This document shows positions 6,877 to 15,194 of a stretch of DNA of 64,000 nucleotides, piece by piece. The translations under genes were made by a program, and so were the position numbers. How positions within the stretch are numbered: position 1 is the stretch's first letter; every line of letters starts with the position of its first letter. Origin of the DNA: Streptomyces roseirectus (GTDB lineage Bacteria > Actinomycetota > Actinomycetes > Streptomycetales > Streptomycetaceae); the NCBI RefSeq assembly GCF_014489635.1, contig NZ_CP060828.1:6222001-6286000 (forward strand). Direction: 5' to 3'. The notes under the pieces are model-generated. The model searched no databases. It had not been told where the DNA came from and saw only the letters and a program-made list of their open reading frames with translations.

Positions 6877-7765
6877 CGCCGAGGGTCGCGGCGGCGATCA
6901 GCGGGACGCCGAGCGCCTGGAGCCAGGTGATGTGGTGGCCGTACACCGCCCAGTCGCACAGCAGCGCCGCCACCGGGTAGACGAACGCCAGCACCGCGAT
7001 CTTCGACGTCGGCAGCTTCTGGTACGCCGCGTACATCAGGACGTACATCACGCCGGTGTGCAGCACCCCGAGGCCGATCAACCAGGCCCAGCCGGCGCCG
7101 AGTTCCGCGCTCTCGGTGAGCGGGGCGAAGGGGAGCAGCAGCGGGATGCCCAGGGTGACCTGGACCAGGGCGACGAGGTGCGGGCGGACGCCGGTCACGC
7201 GCTTCGTGACGACCGTCGACAGGCCGTAGAAGAGCGCCGCGAGCAGCGCGTACCCCATGCCCGTCAGGCCCGTCACGTCCAGGTCCGAGACGCCGGCGAC
7301 CAGGATCAGGCCCGTGAACGCGACCGCCAGCCAGCCGGCCTTGCGGGCCGTCACGCGTTCCCTGAACAGGGCCGCGCCCAGCAGGACCACGATGAACGGC
7401 TGAGTGTGGTACACGACCGTCGCCACCGAGATCGACGTCCGCTCGTACGACTCGAAGAGGAACGTCCAGTTGAACACGGTGAACACGCCGCCGAGCGCGG
7501 TGAGTCCCAACGTCCGTGCCGTGAAACCGTGTTGTCCGAAGTAGCCGCGGGCCAGGCAGTACAGTGCCAGGAACACGGCGCCGAACACGCACCGGTAGAA
7601 CACCACCGTGAACGGGGAAGCGCCGGACTCGACCACGAACACGCCGATCGTGCCGGACAGCAGCATGGCGGCGGTGAGCTGGAGGGCGCCGCGCTTTTCC
7701 TGACGAGGGGTGGGGGCGGGCGCCGGGGCGAGGGAGGCGGGGGTGGTCCGGGTCGATGTGGTCAT
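6857..7765 (-). CDS. EamA/DMT-family membrane exporter
   Basis: A 302-residue protein with about ten hydrophobic segments after a polar Pro/Ala/Thr-rich N-terminus. It is organised as two EamA repeats, including YRCVFGAVFLALY in the first and FVYPVAALLCDW in the second. Members export amino acids, amines or small metabolites, and some are nucleotide-sugar or choline carriers. Because it is convergent with the LysR gene and close to a putative polyamine-modifying operon, export of that product is possible. It could equally be an unrelated metabolite exporter. Confidence 0.88.
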   Translation of the reverse strand: MTTSTRTTPASLAPAPAPTPRQEKRGALQLTAAMLLSGTIGVFVVESGASPFTVVFYRCVFGAVFLALYCLARGYFGQHGFTARTLGLTALGGVFTVFNWTFLFESYERTSISVATVVYHTQPFIVVLLGAALFRERVTARKAGWLAVAFTGLILVAGVSDLDVTGLTGMGYALLAALFYGLSTVVTKRVTGVRPHLVALVQVTLGIPLLLPFAPLTESAELGAGWAWLIGLGVLHTGVMYVLMYAAYQKLPTSKIAVLAFVYPVAALLCDWAVYGHHITWLQALGVPLIAAATLGVNLRRA

Positions 7766-8363
7766 GGGGCGAAGCTACGAGGGGGGTGGGGGCAGGGGCC
7801 ATCGGTTGCTGGGCAAGGAAACCGATGGGGTCATCGGCTGGGGCTATGGGGGTGCGGCGCGGTCAGGTTCCGCTGGGTGGTGCACCGGCGGCGGTGAGCA
7901 GCCCACGCCGTGGCCGGGAGGATAGGTCGGTCGGCGCGACTGTCCCGCGAACGGGGTGGCGTCCCGCCGGTTGGTGTAGAGGTTCGAGGCGTCGGAATGT
8001 GCAGGCCATCGCCACATCGGCGCGGTTCGGGACCGCGCCCGTCCGAACGCTGCGATCGCCGGCTCGGCCGAAGTCCGCGCCGCTGCGTGAGCCGGTCGGC
8101 GCGGCGGGGCCGCCTTCTCCGGCGAACTCGTGCTTCCCTTCGGGCGGCGGTGCGTCGCAGCGGGGCGCCGCCGGCGGTGGCGTCGGGGTGTGGTGCCAGC
8201 CGGTTCGGGTAGGCGAGTACCCGGTGGGCTATTGGGCCCCCTAAAAGCCCGGCGCAGTTTTGTGCAGTTGTCGCTGCATCAAGTTGCAGCGGAGATCCTT
8301 GCGCCCCCGGTGATCGCTCTGGAAATATTCAGGACGTCAGAAGCCGCGGTCCGGGGGGGAAAT
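7766..8363. other. 598-bp non-coding stretch before the RiPP cluster
   Basis: Open frames here have no ribosome binding site, atypical codon use and Arg/Gly-rich translations, so none is called. The first part must carry the promoter of the EamA gene and the last 150 bp that of the RiPP operon. Apart from the inverted repeat at 8272-8291, nothing specific was seen. Confidence 0.5.
8272..8291. promoter_or_regulatory. Inverted repeat upstream of the RiPP operon
   Basis: CGCTGCA-6 nt-TGCAGCG forms a perfect 7-bp dyad 72 bp before the first cluster gene. Related GCAGTT/GTTGCAG words occur just upstream (8253-8270). It is a candidate operator for the cluster's own regulator, or a small leader hairpin; there is no direct evidence for either. 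Confidence 0.35.
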
Positions 8364-9344
8364 ATGGACTACTCGATATTGGTGCCGTTCTTGCCGCGCC
8401 GGGTGGAGCAGGTGCTTCCCTTCGCCGCGCTGGTGGAATGGACGGGGGCGGCGCGGCTCTGGCAGGGGCAGAGTTTGTTGATGGAGCCGTTTCAGACGTT
8501 TTCCGGGGCAGCGGGGGCGGGATTCAGGGTGCCTACCGGGCTCGGGGTGACGTTGATGCCGCTGAGGCATCCGTTCGAGGCGGCGCACAAGGTGAAGACG
8601 TTGGCGATGGCGACCGGCAAGGAAGTCGTCGCGGGGTTCGGACCCGGTGCGAAAACGTTTCAGCAGAGTCTGCTGGGCGCCCCGTACCGCAGTCAGCTCA
8701 CCGCGGTCCGGGAGTACCTGACGGTCGTCCGGGGCCTGCTCAGCGGCGAACCGGTCGACTTCGACGGGGAGTACTACACCTGCCACGCGGGCATGGGCCC
8801 GGCGATGTCGGCGCCGGTACGGCTCGGCCTCGGTGTGCTGCGGCCCGGCATGGCCCGCCTCGCCGGCGAGGTCGCCGACGTCGCCGTCACCTGGCTCACC
8901 CCGGCCGCGTACCTGGACGGTGTCGTCCACCCGGCGATGCGGGAGGGCGCGCGGGACGCCGGGCGGGCGGTGCCGCGGACCACCGCGATGGTGCCGGTGG
9001 CGCTCGAACGCCCCGACCGTGACGTGTCCGACTTCGTGCTGGCCAGTAATTCCGCGCACATGCAGGCACCGCACTACATCGACATGCTCGGAAAAGCGGG
9101 CATCGAATTCGCCGATCTCGATCAGCGGGCCGCGGCCCGGCGCATGGCGGATTCCGGCGCTTTTCTGTTCGGGAACATCGACCAGATCGTCAAGGGACTC
9201 GATGAATACCGTGCCGTCGGGGTCGACGAAATCGTATTGAATCTCACGGGCGTGTGCCGACTTTATGGCGTGAACGCCGCAATGGACGACTTGAAGCAGA
9301 TTCTCGCTGCTGTGGGCGTGGATCGGAGGGAAACCGGTGAATGA
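8364..9344 (+). CDS. Luciferase-like (LLM-class) flavin/F420-dependent oxidoreductase
   Basis: A 326-residue member of the bacterial luciferase-like superfamily. Recognisable parts are LGVTLMPLRHPFEAAHKVKT (strand 3/helix 3), the flavin-site stretch VVAGFGPG, and EYLTVVRGLLSGEPVDFDGEYY. It is the first gene of the RiPP operon and overlaps the next by 8 bp. The ATG at 8364 is chosen because the superfamily's first strand starts directly after it and GGGGGGA lies upstream. In some lanthipeptide clusters F420H2-dependent enzymes of this superfamily reduce dehydroalanine or dehydrobutyrine to D-amino acids. With a LanKC dehydratase in the same cluster that is the favoured role, but an oxidase acting elsewhere on the peptide is possible. 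FMN versus F420 cannot be decided by eye. Confidence 0.85.
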   Translation: MDYSILVPFLPRRVEQVLPFAALVEWTGAARLWQGQSLLMEPFQTFSGAAGAGFRVPTGLGVTLMPLRHPFEAAHKVKTLAMATGKEVVAGFGPGAKTFQQSLLGAPYRSQLTAVREYLTVVRGLLSGEPVDFDGEYYTCHAGMGPAMSAPVRLGLGVLRPGMARLAGEVADVAVTWLTPAAYLDGVVHPAMREGARDAGRAVPRTTAMVPVALERPDRDVSDFVLASNSAHMQAPHYIDMLGKAGIEFADLDQRAAARRMADSGAFLFGNIDQIVKGLDEYRAVGVDEIVLNLTGVCRLYGVNAAMDDLKQILAAVGVDRRETGE

Positions 9345-10410
9345 GGAATTGATCGCCCGAGTGGGGAGCCACCTGCGCTCCTGGGTCACCGGCCATCCGA
9401 TGGCCCCTGCCACCCCCGGCACCCAGAACGCCGGCACCACCACCGTCGTCCTTGAGGACCCCGCCCACCTCCCCACCCTCCTCGCCTCCGACACCGTCGG
9501 CCCCCACACCCTCCTCCTCGCCCCCGACACCCCCACCCACCGCGACGACGCCTCCGGCGCCACCGTCGTCGGCTACGACGGCTCCCTGACCGGCGCCGAG
9601 GGCGACGCCTCCGTCGACGACACCCTGTTCCTGCAGATCCAGGACTACGGCGTCAGCCCGTACATGTCGCTGCTCGGCACGACGCTCGTCCGTGTCGCCG
9701 GCGCCACCGACTTCGAGCTGTTCCTCGCGGACGCCGACGCCGCGAGGGCGGACGGCACGTTCGCCTCCTTCGCCGTCAGCCCCGCGGTCCAGCTCGCCGA
9801 CCTGGCCGCGCTCGGCGCGAACGTCCCCGGCGACGGACCGGGCACCCGGCTCCACGTGGCCGACGACGGAGCCGTCTCCGTCTCCCCGCAGGGCCTGCGC
9901 CTCGGCACCGCCGGCGACTCGGCCGCCACCCTGCACGAGCGGTGGCTGAGCCTGAACGCGGCGAGTGAGGTCCCCGGCGCGGTACCGCTCGGCGCGGCCG
10001 TCCCGGAGGAGCTGCGCGCACCCGCCGTCCGCACCCGGCCCTGGCTCGCCCGCTACCTGGCGACGCTGGACCTGCTGCGCGACCTCCAGACGCGCGGCAT
10101 CACCGAGCCCCGGGTCTCGGGCTTCGGCCACCGTCTCGTCGCCGGTCTCGACCAGGCTGTCGAGCCGCTGGACGACAACCCGGGCGCCCCGCTCCTGTGC
10201 TGGACCGCCGACCAGGCGTACGCCAGGCCCGCCGGTGACACCCGTACCTTCCAGCTCGGCCGCCGCGCGGCGGAGATCACGGAGCTGCTGCTGGTCCTCG
10301 GCAGCGCGGAGGCGGCGGCGGAGCACGTGGACCGGGCGTCCGTCGAGCGTGTCCTCGCGTTCTTCGCCGGCAAGGGAGCCCCGCTCCCGGTGCTGGAGGC
10401 GACGGCATGA
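9337..10410 (+). CDS. Daptide-type RiPP recognition protein (MpaB-like)
   Basis: A 357-residue soluble protein starting at GTG 9337, overlapping genes on both sides. It has no catalytic motif that I can see. Its position directly before methyltransferase, aminotransferase and dehydrogenase genes matches MpaB of daptide clusters, an RRE-containing protein that binds the precursor leader and guides C-terminal modification. The N-terminal half is Thr/Pro/Asp-rich with few hydrophobic patches. The assignment rests mainly on gene order and size; the RRE fold itself is not obvious from primary sequence. Confidence 0.65.
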   Translation: MNEELIARVGSHLRSWVTGHPMAPATPGTQNAGTTTVVLEDPAHLPTLLASDTVGPHTLLLAPDTPTHRDDASGATVVGYDGSLTGAEGDASVDDTLFLQIQDYGVSPYMSLLGTTLVRVAGATDFELFLADADAARADGTFASFAVSPAVQLADLAALGANVPGDGPGTRLHVADDGAVSVSPQGLRLGTAGDSAATLHERWLSLNAASEVPGAVPLGAAVPEELRAPAVRTRPWLARYLATLDLLRDLQTRGITEPRVSGFGHRLVAGLDQAVEPLDDNPGAPLLCWTADQAYARPAGDTRTFQLGRRAAEITELLLVLGSAEAAAEHVDRASVERVLAFFAGKGAPLPVLEATA

Positions 10411-11216
10411 CGACGACCCACGCCCCGGCGGTCCCGGGCCTGGCCGCCGATGTCCTCGCCGCCCACGGCGACCGCGTCACCCTCCACGACCTCTACGACG
10501 AAGCCGGCGCGCCCGTCTACCACGACCTCGCCGCCACCGACACCTCCGAGATCAGGGAACTCCTGCGGGCGACCCGCGCGCTCCCCGGCCCCGTCCTCGA
10601 ACTGGCCGCCGGATCGGGCCGGTTGACGCTCCCCCTGCTCGCCCTGGGCCGGCCCGTCACCGCCCTGGAGCTGAAGGAGAGCATGGTGGCCCTGCTGCGG
10701 CAGCGGCTCGCCGAGGCCCCGGCGGGCATCGGCGAACGCTGCACCGTGGTCCAGGGAGACATGTCCGCCTTCGACCTCGGCGCCACCTACGGTGCCGTCG
10801 TCCTCGGCACCACCTCCGTCTCCCTCCTCGACGCCGAGGCCCGCACCGGCCTCTACGCCTCGGTCCGCGCCCACCTCGCCCCCGGCGGCAGGTTCCTGCT
10901 CTCCACGGTCGACGTGACCGCCGGCGACGACGACCTGGACGTCGAGGCCGTGGGCGCGAGCGGCCGGCGCTACCGGATGATCGAGCACTGGCGGGCGGGC
11001 CAGGAGGTCCGCAGGGTCACGATCCTGGCCCCGGAGCGCGAGATCCCGCAGGACGGTCCCGTCCCGGTGTTCACCACCGCGATCCGGGTCCTGCCGCCCG
11101 ACGACCTCACCCGGGAACTGGCCGGCGCCGGACTGCGCGTCGTCGCCCGCCACGCCCTGCCCGCCGCCTCCGCCCGCCACACCGGAGTCCTGCTCGAAGC
11201 GGAGGCCGACCGATGA
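10407..11216 (+). CDS. Daptide-type SAM-dependent N-methyltransferase (MpaM-like)
   Basis: A 269-residue class I methyltransferase. Motif I is VLELAAGSGRLTLPL, an acidic residue follows the next strand (TALELKESM), and motif III surrounds HLAPGGRFLLSTVD. In daptide biosynthesis the C-terminal threonine is oxidised and decarboxylated to a ketone, transaminated to a diamine, then dimethylated to N2,N2-dimethyl-1,2-propanediamine. This protein is placed to do the last step. It begins in an ATGA overlap with the RRE gene and ends in an ATGA overlap with the aminotransferase, so the three should be made together. Confidence 0.85.
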   Translation: MTTTHAPAVPGLAADVLAAHGDRVTLHDLYDEAGAPVYHDLAATDTSEIRELLRATRALPGPVLELAAGSGRLTLPLLALGRPVTALELKESMVALLRQRLAEAPAGIGERCTVVQGDMSAFDLGATYGAVVLGTTSVSLLDAEARTGLYASVRAHLAPGGRFLLSTVDVTAGDDDLDVEAVGASGRRYRMIEHWRAGQEVRRVTILAPEREIPQDGPVPVFTTAIRVLPPDDLTRELAGAGLRVVARHALPAASARHTGVLLEAEADR

Positions 11217-12463
11217 CCGGCGCCCTGTGGCCCTCCCTGCTCGAACCCCGCCTGCACGGGTCCGACGACCTGTGCGCGGTGGCGGCGGACGGCGTCCGTA
11301 TCCGCTTCCAGGACGGCCGTGAACTGCTCTGCGGCGCCAGCGGGCTGTGGAACGCGAACCTCGGCTACGGCAACGAGGCCATCGCCCGCGCCTGCGCGGA
11401 CGCCCTGCGCGATGCCTCCTACCTGTCGGTGTTCCGCTACGAGAACGTGTACGCCCGACGCGCCGCCCAGGCACTCGTCGAGGTCGCGGGCCCGGAGCAC
11501 TACGGCCGGGTGATCTTCTCGACCTCCGGCGGCGCCGCCAACGACCTCGTGATGAAGTTCGCCCGCCACCACCACGCCCTGCGCGGTGACGGCGCCCGCA
11601 AACTCGTCGTCGGCCTGCGCGACAGCTACCACGGCCTGACCTTCGGCGGCTTCGCCCTCACCGGCGAACAACTCGGCCAGTCCGTCTACGGCGTCGACCA
11701 GCGCCTCGTGCGGCACGTCAGCGCCAACGCGGCCGACGAGGTCACCCGGCTCATGGACCAGCAGGGCAGCCGCGTCGCGGCCGTCGTCGTGGAACCCGTC
11801 CTCGGCAGCGGGGCCGTGCCCCTGACCCCCGAATACGTCCGCACGCTCCTCGACCTGCGCGACCGGCACGGCTTCCTGCTCGTCGCCGACGAGGTCGCCA
11901 CCGGCTTCGGCCGCACCGGGGACTTCTTCGCCTCCCAGCGCTGGCCGGCCCCGCCGGACCTGCTGATCACGTCGAAGGGGCTGACCAACGGCACCCAGGC
12001 CGCGGCGGCCGTCCTGCTGCCCAGCGCGCTCGCGGAACCCTTCGACGCGGCCGGCGACGTCTTCGTCCACGGCGAGACCCAGGCCGGAACGCCCGTCACC
12101 TGCGCGGCGATCCTCGCCACCGTCGAGGAGATGCGCCGGCTCGACGCGGTCGCCGCCGCGCGCCGCCTGTCGGCCCTGCTCGATACAGCGCTGGCCGACC
12201 TGGTCGCCACCGAACCCCTGGTCTCGGGCACCACCGGCCTCGGCTGCTTCCGCTCGATCCGGCTGCGCACGCCGGACGGCGAACCGCTCCCGCAGCGCGA
12301 GGTCCCGCGGGTCGTCGCCGCGATCCGCGACGCCGGCGCGGTGGTCCACCCCAGCGTCAACGGGGTGCAGATCCTGCCCGCGCTGATCTACACGGACGCC
12401 GACCTCGCCGAACTCCTGGAGTGCGTGCGAGCCGGGGTGCGCGCCGGGATCGGGGTGGCCTGA
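11213..12463 (+). CDS. Daptide-type PLP aminotransferase (MpaD-like)
   Basis: A 416-residue class III (ornithine-type) PLP-dependent aminotransferase. Visible landmarks are STSGGAAND for phosphate binding (103-111), the cofactor-ring aspartate Asp226 in VADEVATGFGRTG, and the Schiff-base lysine Lys255 in LITSKGLTNG. In daptide pathways the enzyme converts the C-terminal ketone left by oxidative decarboxylation of Thr into an amine, giving a peptide with two amino termini. Neighbouring methyltransferase and dehydrogenase genes, with which it overlaps at both ends, supply the adjacent steps. Confidence 0.88.
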   Translation: MTGALWPSLLEPRLHGSDDLCAVAADGVRIRFQDGRELLCGASGLWNANLGYGNEAIARACADALRDASYLSVFRYENVYARRAAQALVEVAGPEHYGRVIFSTSGGAANDLVMKFARHHHALRGDGARKLVVGLRDSYHGLTFGGFALTGEQLGQSVYGVDQRLVRHVSANAADEVTRLMDQQGSRVAAVVVEPVLGSGAVPLTPEYVRTLLDLRDRHGFLLVADEVATGFGRTGDFFASQRWPAPPDLLITSKGLTNGTQAAAAVLLPSALAEPFDAAGDVFVHGETQAGTPVTCAAILATVEEMRRLDAVAAARRLSALLDTALADLVATEPLVSGTTGLGCFRSIRLRTPDGEPLPQREVPRVVAAIRDAGAVVHPSVNGVQILPALIYTDADLAELLECVRAGVRAGIGVA

Positions 12464-13662
12464 TGGACCCGGTGTGGAACCTGAGCGGCCGCCGCGCCAC
12501 CCAGGTCGCGTACGGGATCGGCGGGCTGGCCAAGTGGCTGCCCCGCCACCCGGGACGGACCCTGACCCTGCTCGCCGACCCGGCGGTCGCCGACTCCGAG
12601 GCCGTGGACCAGCTGTCCGCGTGCGCGGTGTGGGCGGGCCGCACGGTGGAGCGGCTGGTCCCGGACGGCCCCGGCACGCTGGAGAGCGTGACGGCGCTCG
12701 CCGAGCGGCTGCACGGCAGCGACGTCGTCCTCGCGGTCGGCGGCGGCACCCTCATCGACCAGGTCAAACTGGCCGTCCTGATGAGCGCCGCCCCCGTCGT
12801 GCGGGAACGGCTGGCGGTACGGCAGCGCAGCGGACTCGTGCTGCTGCCGGCCGAGGCGGAGCCCGCGATCCCGCTGGTCACCGTGCCGACCACCGTCGGC
12901 ACCGGCAGCGAGCTGAGCGGCGGCATGTGCCTCGCCGGACCGCACGGCAAACGCCTGGTGCTCGGCAACGGGCTCCAGCCGGACGTCGCCGTCCTCGACC
13001 CGGTCGCCACCCGGACCCTGCCCGTCGAACTCCTCGCGGAAGGCGTCCTGGAGGTCTTCTTCCGGGTGGCCGGCATGTACGTCGGGGACCCGCGGGACCT
13101 TCCCTCGGAGGACGCCTTCGCCCTGACGCTCGTCGAGCGGCTGACCGCCCTGGGCGCCGAACTGGCGGCCGTGCGGGACGCGGACGGCGCCCCCGGCGAC
13201 GCGCTGCGCCTGGAGATCGCCAAGCTCAGCGGGGTGAGCCACGGCCCGTGGTTCAACCTCGGCCGCGACCCGTGCGCCTGCAAGGGCTGGTACCTGGCCA
13301 ACGAGCTGTCCACCGGGCTCGGCCTGCGCAAGATGACGGCCGCCGCCGCGCTGCTGGCGCCCCTGTGGCGGCGGATCGCGGAAGGCGACGCCCGCTGGGG
13401 CAGCGCCCGCCGCCTGCGCCGGCTCTGGCAGACCGTCACCTCGGCCCACCGGCCGGCCCTGCCCGCCGACCCCGTCGAGGGCGTCACCGCCCTGCTGGAC
13501 GCCTGGCGGATCGAGCGCGGCACCGACGCGAGCGAGGAACGCACGGAGCTGATCGCCCGCGCCACCACGCGCGCGTGGGGAGACGGACTGCCCACCCTGG
13601 GCGCCCTCACCCTCGCCGACGTCCGGCAGGTGCTGGCGGAGGCCACCGGACAGCGGGCCTAG
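12463..13662 (+). CDS. Daptide-type oxidative decarboxylase, Fe-alcohol-dehydrogenase-like (MpaC-like)
   Basis: A 399-residue member of the iron-containing alcohol dehydrogenase/dehydroquinate synthase superfamily, with the NAD-binding GGGT at 93-96 and PTTVGTGSE at 142-150. The usual metal-ligand segment DALxHAIE is replaced by LLAEGVLEVF, while a later His is kept (SGVSHGPWF), so the metal site is atypical. In daptide formation this enzyme type oxidises the side-chain hydroxyl of the C-terminal Thr, and the beta-keto acid loses CO2. Both precursors downstream end in Ala-Thr, as this requires. Its TGATG junction couples it to the aminotransferase. Confidence 0.82.
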   Translation: MDPVWNLSGRRATQVAYGIGGLAKWLPRHPGRTLTLLADPAVADSEAVDQLSACAVWAGRTVERLVPDGPGTLESVTALAERLHGSDVVLAVGGGTLIDQVKLAVLMSAAPVVRERLAVRQRSGLVLLPAEAEPAIPLVTVPTTVGTGSELSGGMCLAGPHGKRLVLGNGLQPDVAVLDPVATRTLPVELLAEGVLEVFFRVAGMYVGDPRDLPSEDAFALTLVERLTALGAELAAVRDADGAPGDALRLEIAKLSGVSHGPWFNLGRDPCACKGWYLANELSTGLGLRKMTAAAALLAPLWRRIAEGDARWGSARRLRRLWQTVTSAHRPALPADPVEGVTALLDAWRIERGTDASEERTELIARATTRAWGDGLPTLGALTLADVRQVLAEATGQRA

Positions 13663-13739
13663 CCGTCGGCAGGCCGCATCACAGACTTCCGCCGGAATCC
13701 ACCGGCGGACGGCACAACACACAGAAGGGGGGAACCACC

Positions 13740-13925
13740 ATGCAGACCACCACCAGCGCACCGCTGGAGCTGGCTCTCCAGGAGCTGGACCAGCAGCTGG
13801 ACATGCAGGAGCTGGAGGCGCTCGACGCCCCGGACTTCAGCTGGAGCGCGGCGCTCAGCGCCGTCGGCGGCCTGAGCGCGGGAGGCGTCATCTCGTACGT
13901 CTCCATCGTCACCCTGGCCACCTGA
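13740..13925 (+). CDS. Daptide-type RiPP precursor peptide 1
   Basis: A 61-residue peptide with GAAGGGGGG-like purine-rich ribosome binding sequence upstream. The acidic leader contains LELALQEL and MQELEALDAPD. The last ~30 residues are a hydrophobic helix-prone core with six Ser and two Thr and no Cys, ending in TLAT. The free C-terminal Thr is the expected substrate for conversion to a dimethylated diamine. The leader motif and C-terminal AT are shared with the second precursor, although the cores differ. No Cys means lanthionine or labionin rings cannot form within this peptide. Confidence 0.9.
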   Translation: MQTTTSAPLELALQELDQQLDMQELEALDAPDFSWSAALSAVGGLSAGGVISYVSIVTLAT

Positions 13926-13976
13926 TCCGCTCACCGCGGCGGACACCCGAGACGAACCCCGAAGGAGGTGAAAGAA

Positions 13977-14150
13977 ATGAAGGAGACCAACCCCGCTCTG
14001 GAGCTGGCCATGCAGGAGCTGGCCATGGAGGAGCTTGAGGGCATGGAGGCGCCCGACTGGTGGGACAGCTTCCTCGCCAGCGCCGCCATCTCGGCCGGCG
14101 TCAGCACCGCCTACAGCACCATCGCCGTCACCTCGGTCATCGCGACCTGA
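13977..14150 (+). CDS. Daptide-type RiPP precursor peptide 2
   Basis: A 57-residue peptide starting at ATG 13977 behind a perfect AAGGAGGTG; the in-frame GTG at 13968 lies within that binding site and is rejected. The leader has PALELAMQEL and ELEGMEAPD, matching precursor 1. The core (WWDSFLASAA and onward) is hydrophobic, contains five Ser and four Thr, no Cys, and ends in VIAT. The stronger ribosome binding site suggests higher expression than peptide 1. The two could act together, as paired amphipathic helices do in membrane-active peptides, which is an inference. Confidence 0.9.
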   Translation: MKETNPALELAMQELAMEELEGMEAPDWWDSFLASAAISAGVSTAYSTIAVTSVIAT

Positions 14151-14175
14151 CCGGTCCGGTGATCAACGGCAAACG

Positions 14176-14214
14176 CCCTGTTCCGGATGCCGGCCATTGG
14201 CATCCGGAACAGGG
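14176..14214 (+). terminator. Hairpin between precursors and exporter genes
   Basis: A perfect 16-bp stem (CCCTGTTCCGGATGCC and complement) with a 7-nt loop lies 25 bp after the second precursor. It probably acts as a partial terminator or mRNA-stabilising end that raises precursor transcript over the downstream transport and maturation genes. Confidence 0.85.
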
Positions 14215-14265
14215 CCGCACCGATGAATATACGTGCGGCCCCGGGCCGCAGAGGAGAGATACCCG

Positions 14266-14469
14266 ATGCCTCAAGCATCTTCTCGCGGCCTCGTCTGGTT
14301 CCTCGTGACCTTCGGGCTCGTCGTCTCCGTGGCCGCCCCCGGCGTCGTCTACGCCCTCACCCAGGGCCCGGCCCGCACCAGAGGGCTGCTCATCTGCCTC
14401 GGGGTGGAACTCGCGCTCGTCGTCTGCGCCGGCCTGTACCTGCGGGCCAGGGGGAGGGCCGAGGTGTGA
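14266..14469 (+). CDS. Small two-helix membrane protein of the RiPP cluster
   Basis: A 67-residue protein starting at the ATG behind GAGGAGAG. It has two hydrophobic segments (GLVWFLVTFGLVVSVAAPG and LLICLGVELALVVCAGLYL) joined by a short polar loop, and a basic C-terminal tail. Its stop overlaps the GTG of the ABC ATPase, so it is translated with the exporter and may be an accessory subunit or an immunity peptide. It matches no family I can name. Confidence 0.75.
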   Translation: MPQASSRGLVWFLVTFGLVVSVAAPGVVYALTQGPARTRGLLICLGVELALVVCAGLYLRARGRAEV

Positions 14470-15194
14470 GCGACGCCGTCGAGATCACGGGACTCACCAA
14501 GCGCTACGGCGACCACACCGCCGTCGAGGACGTCACCTTCTCGGTCAGGGCGGGCCGGGTCGTGGGCCTCCTCGGGCGCAACGGGGCCGGGAAGACGACC
14601 ACCCTGCGGATGCTGCTCGGCCTCGCGCGCCCGACCTCGGGCAGCGCCACCCTCTTCGGCCACCCCTACGCGCGCCTGCCCCGCGCCGCGCACCGGGTGG
14701 GCGTCAGCATCGACGGCATCGGCCCCACCGGCGCCGGCTCGGGCCGCGCCGACCTGCGGATCTGGGCGAAGACCCTCGGCCTGCCCCGCACCCGGGTGGA
14801 CGACGTCCTCGAACAGGTCGGCCTCGCCGGGGACGCCCACCGCAAGCTGGGCGACTACTCGCAGGGCATGCGGCAGCGGCACGCCCTGGCGACCGCGCTG
14901 CTCGCCGACCCCGAACTCCTCGTCCTCGACGAACCCGCCAACGGCCTCGACCCCGACGGCATCCGCTGGCTGCGTGAACTCCTGCGCGCCCTCGCCGACG
15001 AGGGCCGCACCGTGCTGGTCTCCAGCCACATCCTCGCGGAGGTCGAGCAGATGGCCGACGACATCGTCATCCTCCAGAAGACCCTGCGCTACAGCGGCAC
15101 GGCCGCCGAGCTGACCCAGGGCGGCGCCGTCAGCCTGGAGAGCCGCTTCTTCGACCTGGTGGGCCCCGCCGCGAAGGAGAACGCCCATGCGTGA
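14466..15194 (+). CDS. ABC exporter ATP-binding protein of the RiPP cluster
   Basis: A 242-residue ABC ATPase: Walker A GRNGAGKTT, a signature motif that departs from LSGGQ (DYSQGMRQR), Walker B LLVLDEP, and switch His in VLVSSH. It is of the DRA/CcmA-like type found with antibiotic and RiPP export or self-protection systems. It starts at GTG inside the stop codon of the small membrane protein and overlaps the permease by 8 bp. It corresponds in position to the daptide transporter genes. Confidence 0.92.
   Translation: MSDAVEITGLTKRYGDHTAVEDVTFSVRAGRVVGLLGRNGAGKTTTLRMLLGLARPTSGSATLFGHPYARLPRAAHRVGVSIDGIGPTGAGSGRADLRIWAKTLGLPRTRVDDVLEQVGLAGDAHRKLGDYSQGMRQRHALATALLADPELLVLDEPANGLDPDGIRWLRELLRALADEGRTVLVSSHILAEVEQMADDIVILQKTLRYSGTAAELTQGGAVSLESRFFDLVGPAAKENAHA

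Noticed and set aside
7756..8244. Several overlapping open frames before the RiPP cluster
   Set aside because: No ribosome binding sites, no membrane or domain features, and codon use unlike neighbouring genes.
13968..13976. GTG at 13968 as the start of precursor 2
   Set aside because: It lies inside the AAGGAGGTG ribosome binding site of the ATG at 13977.
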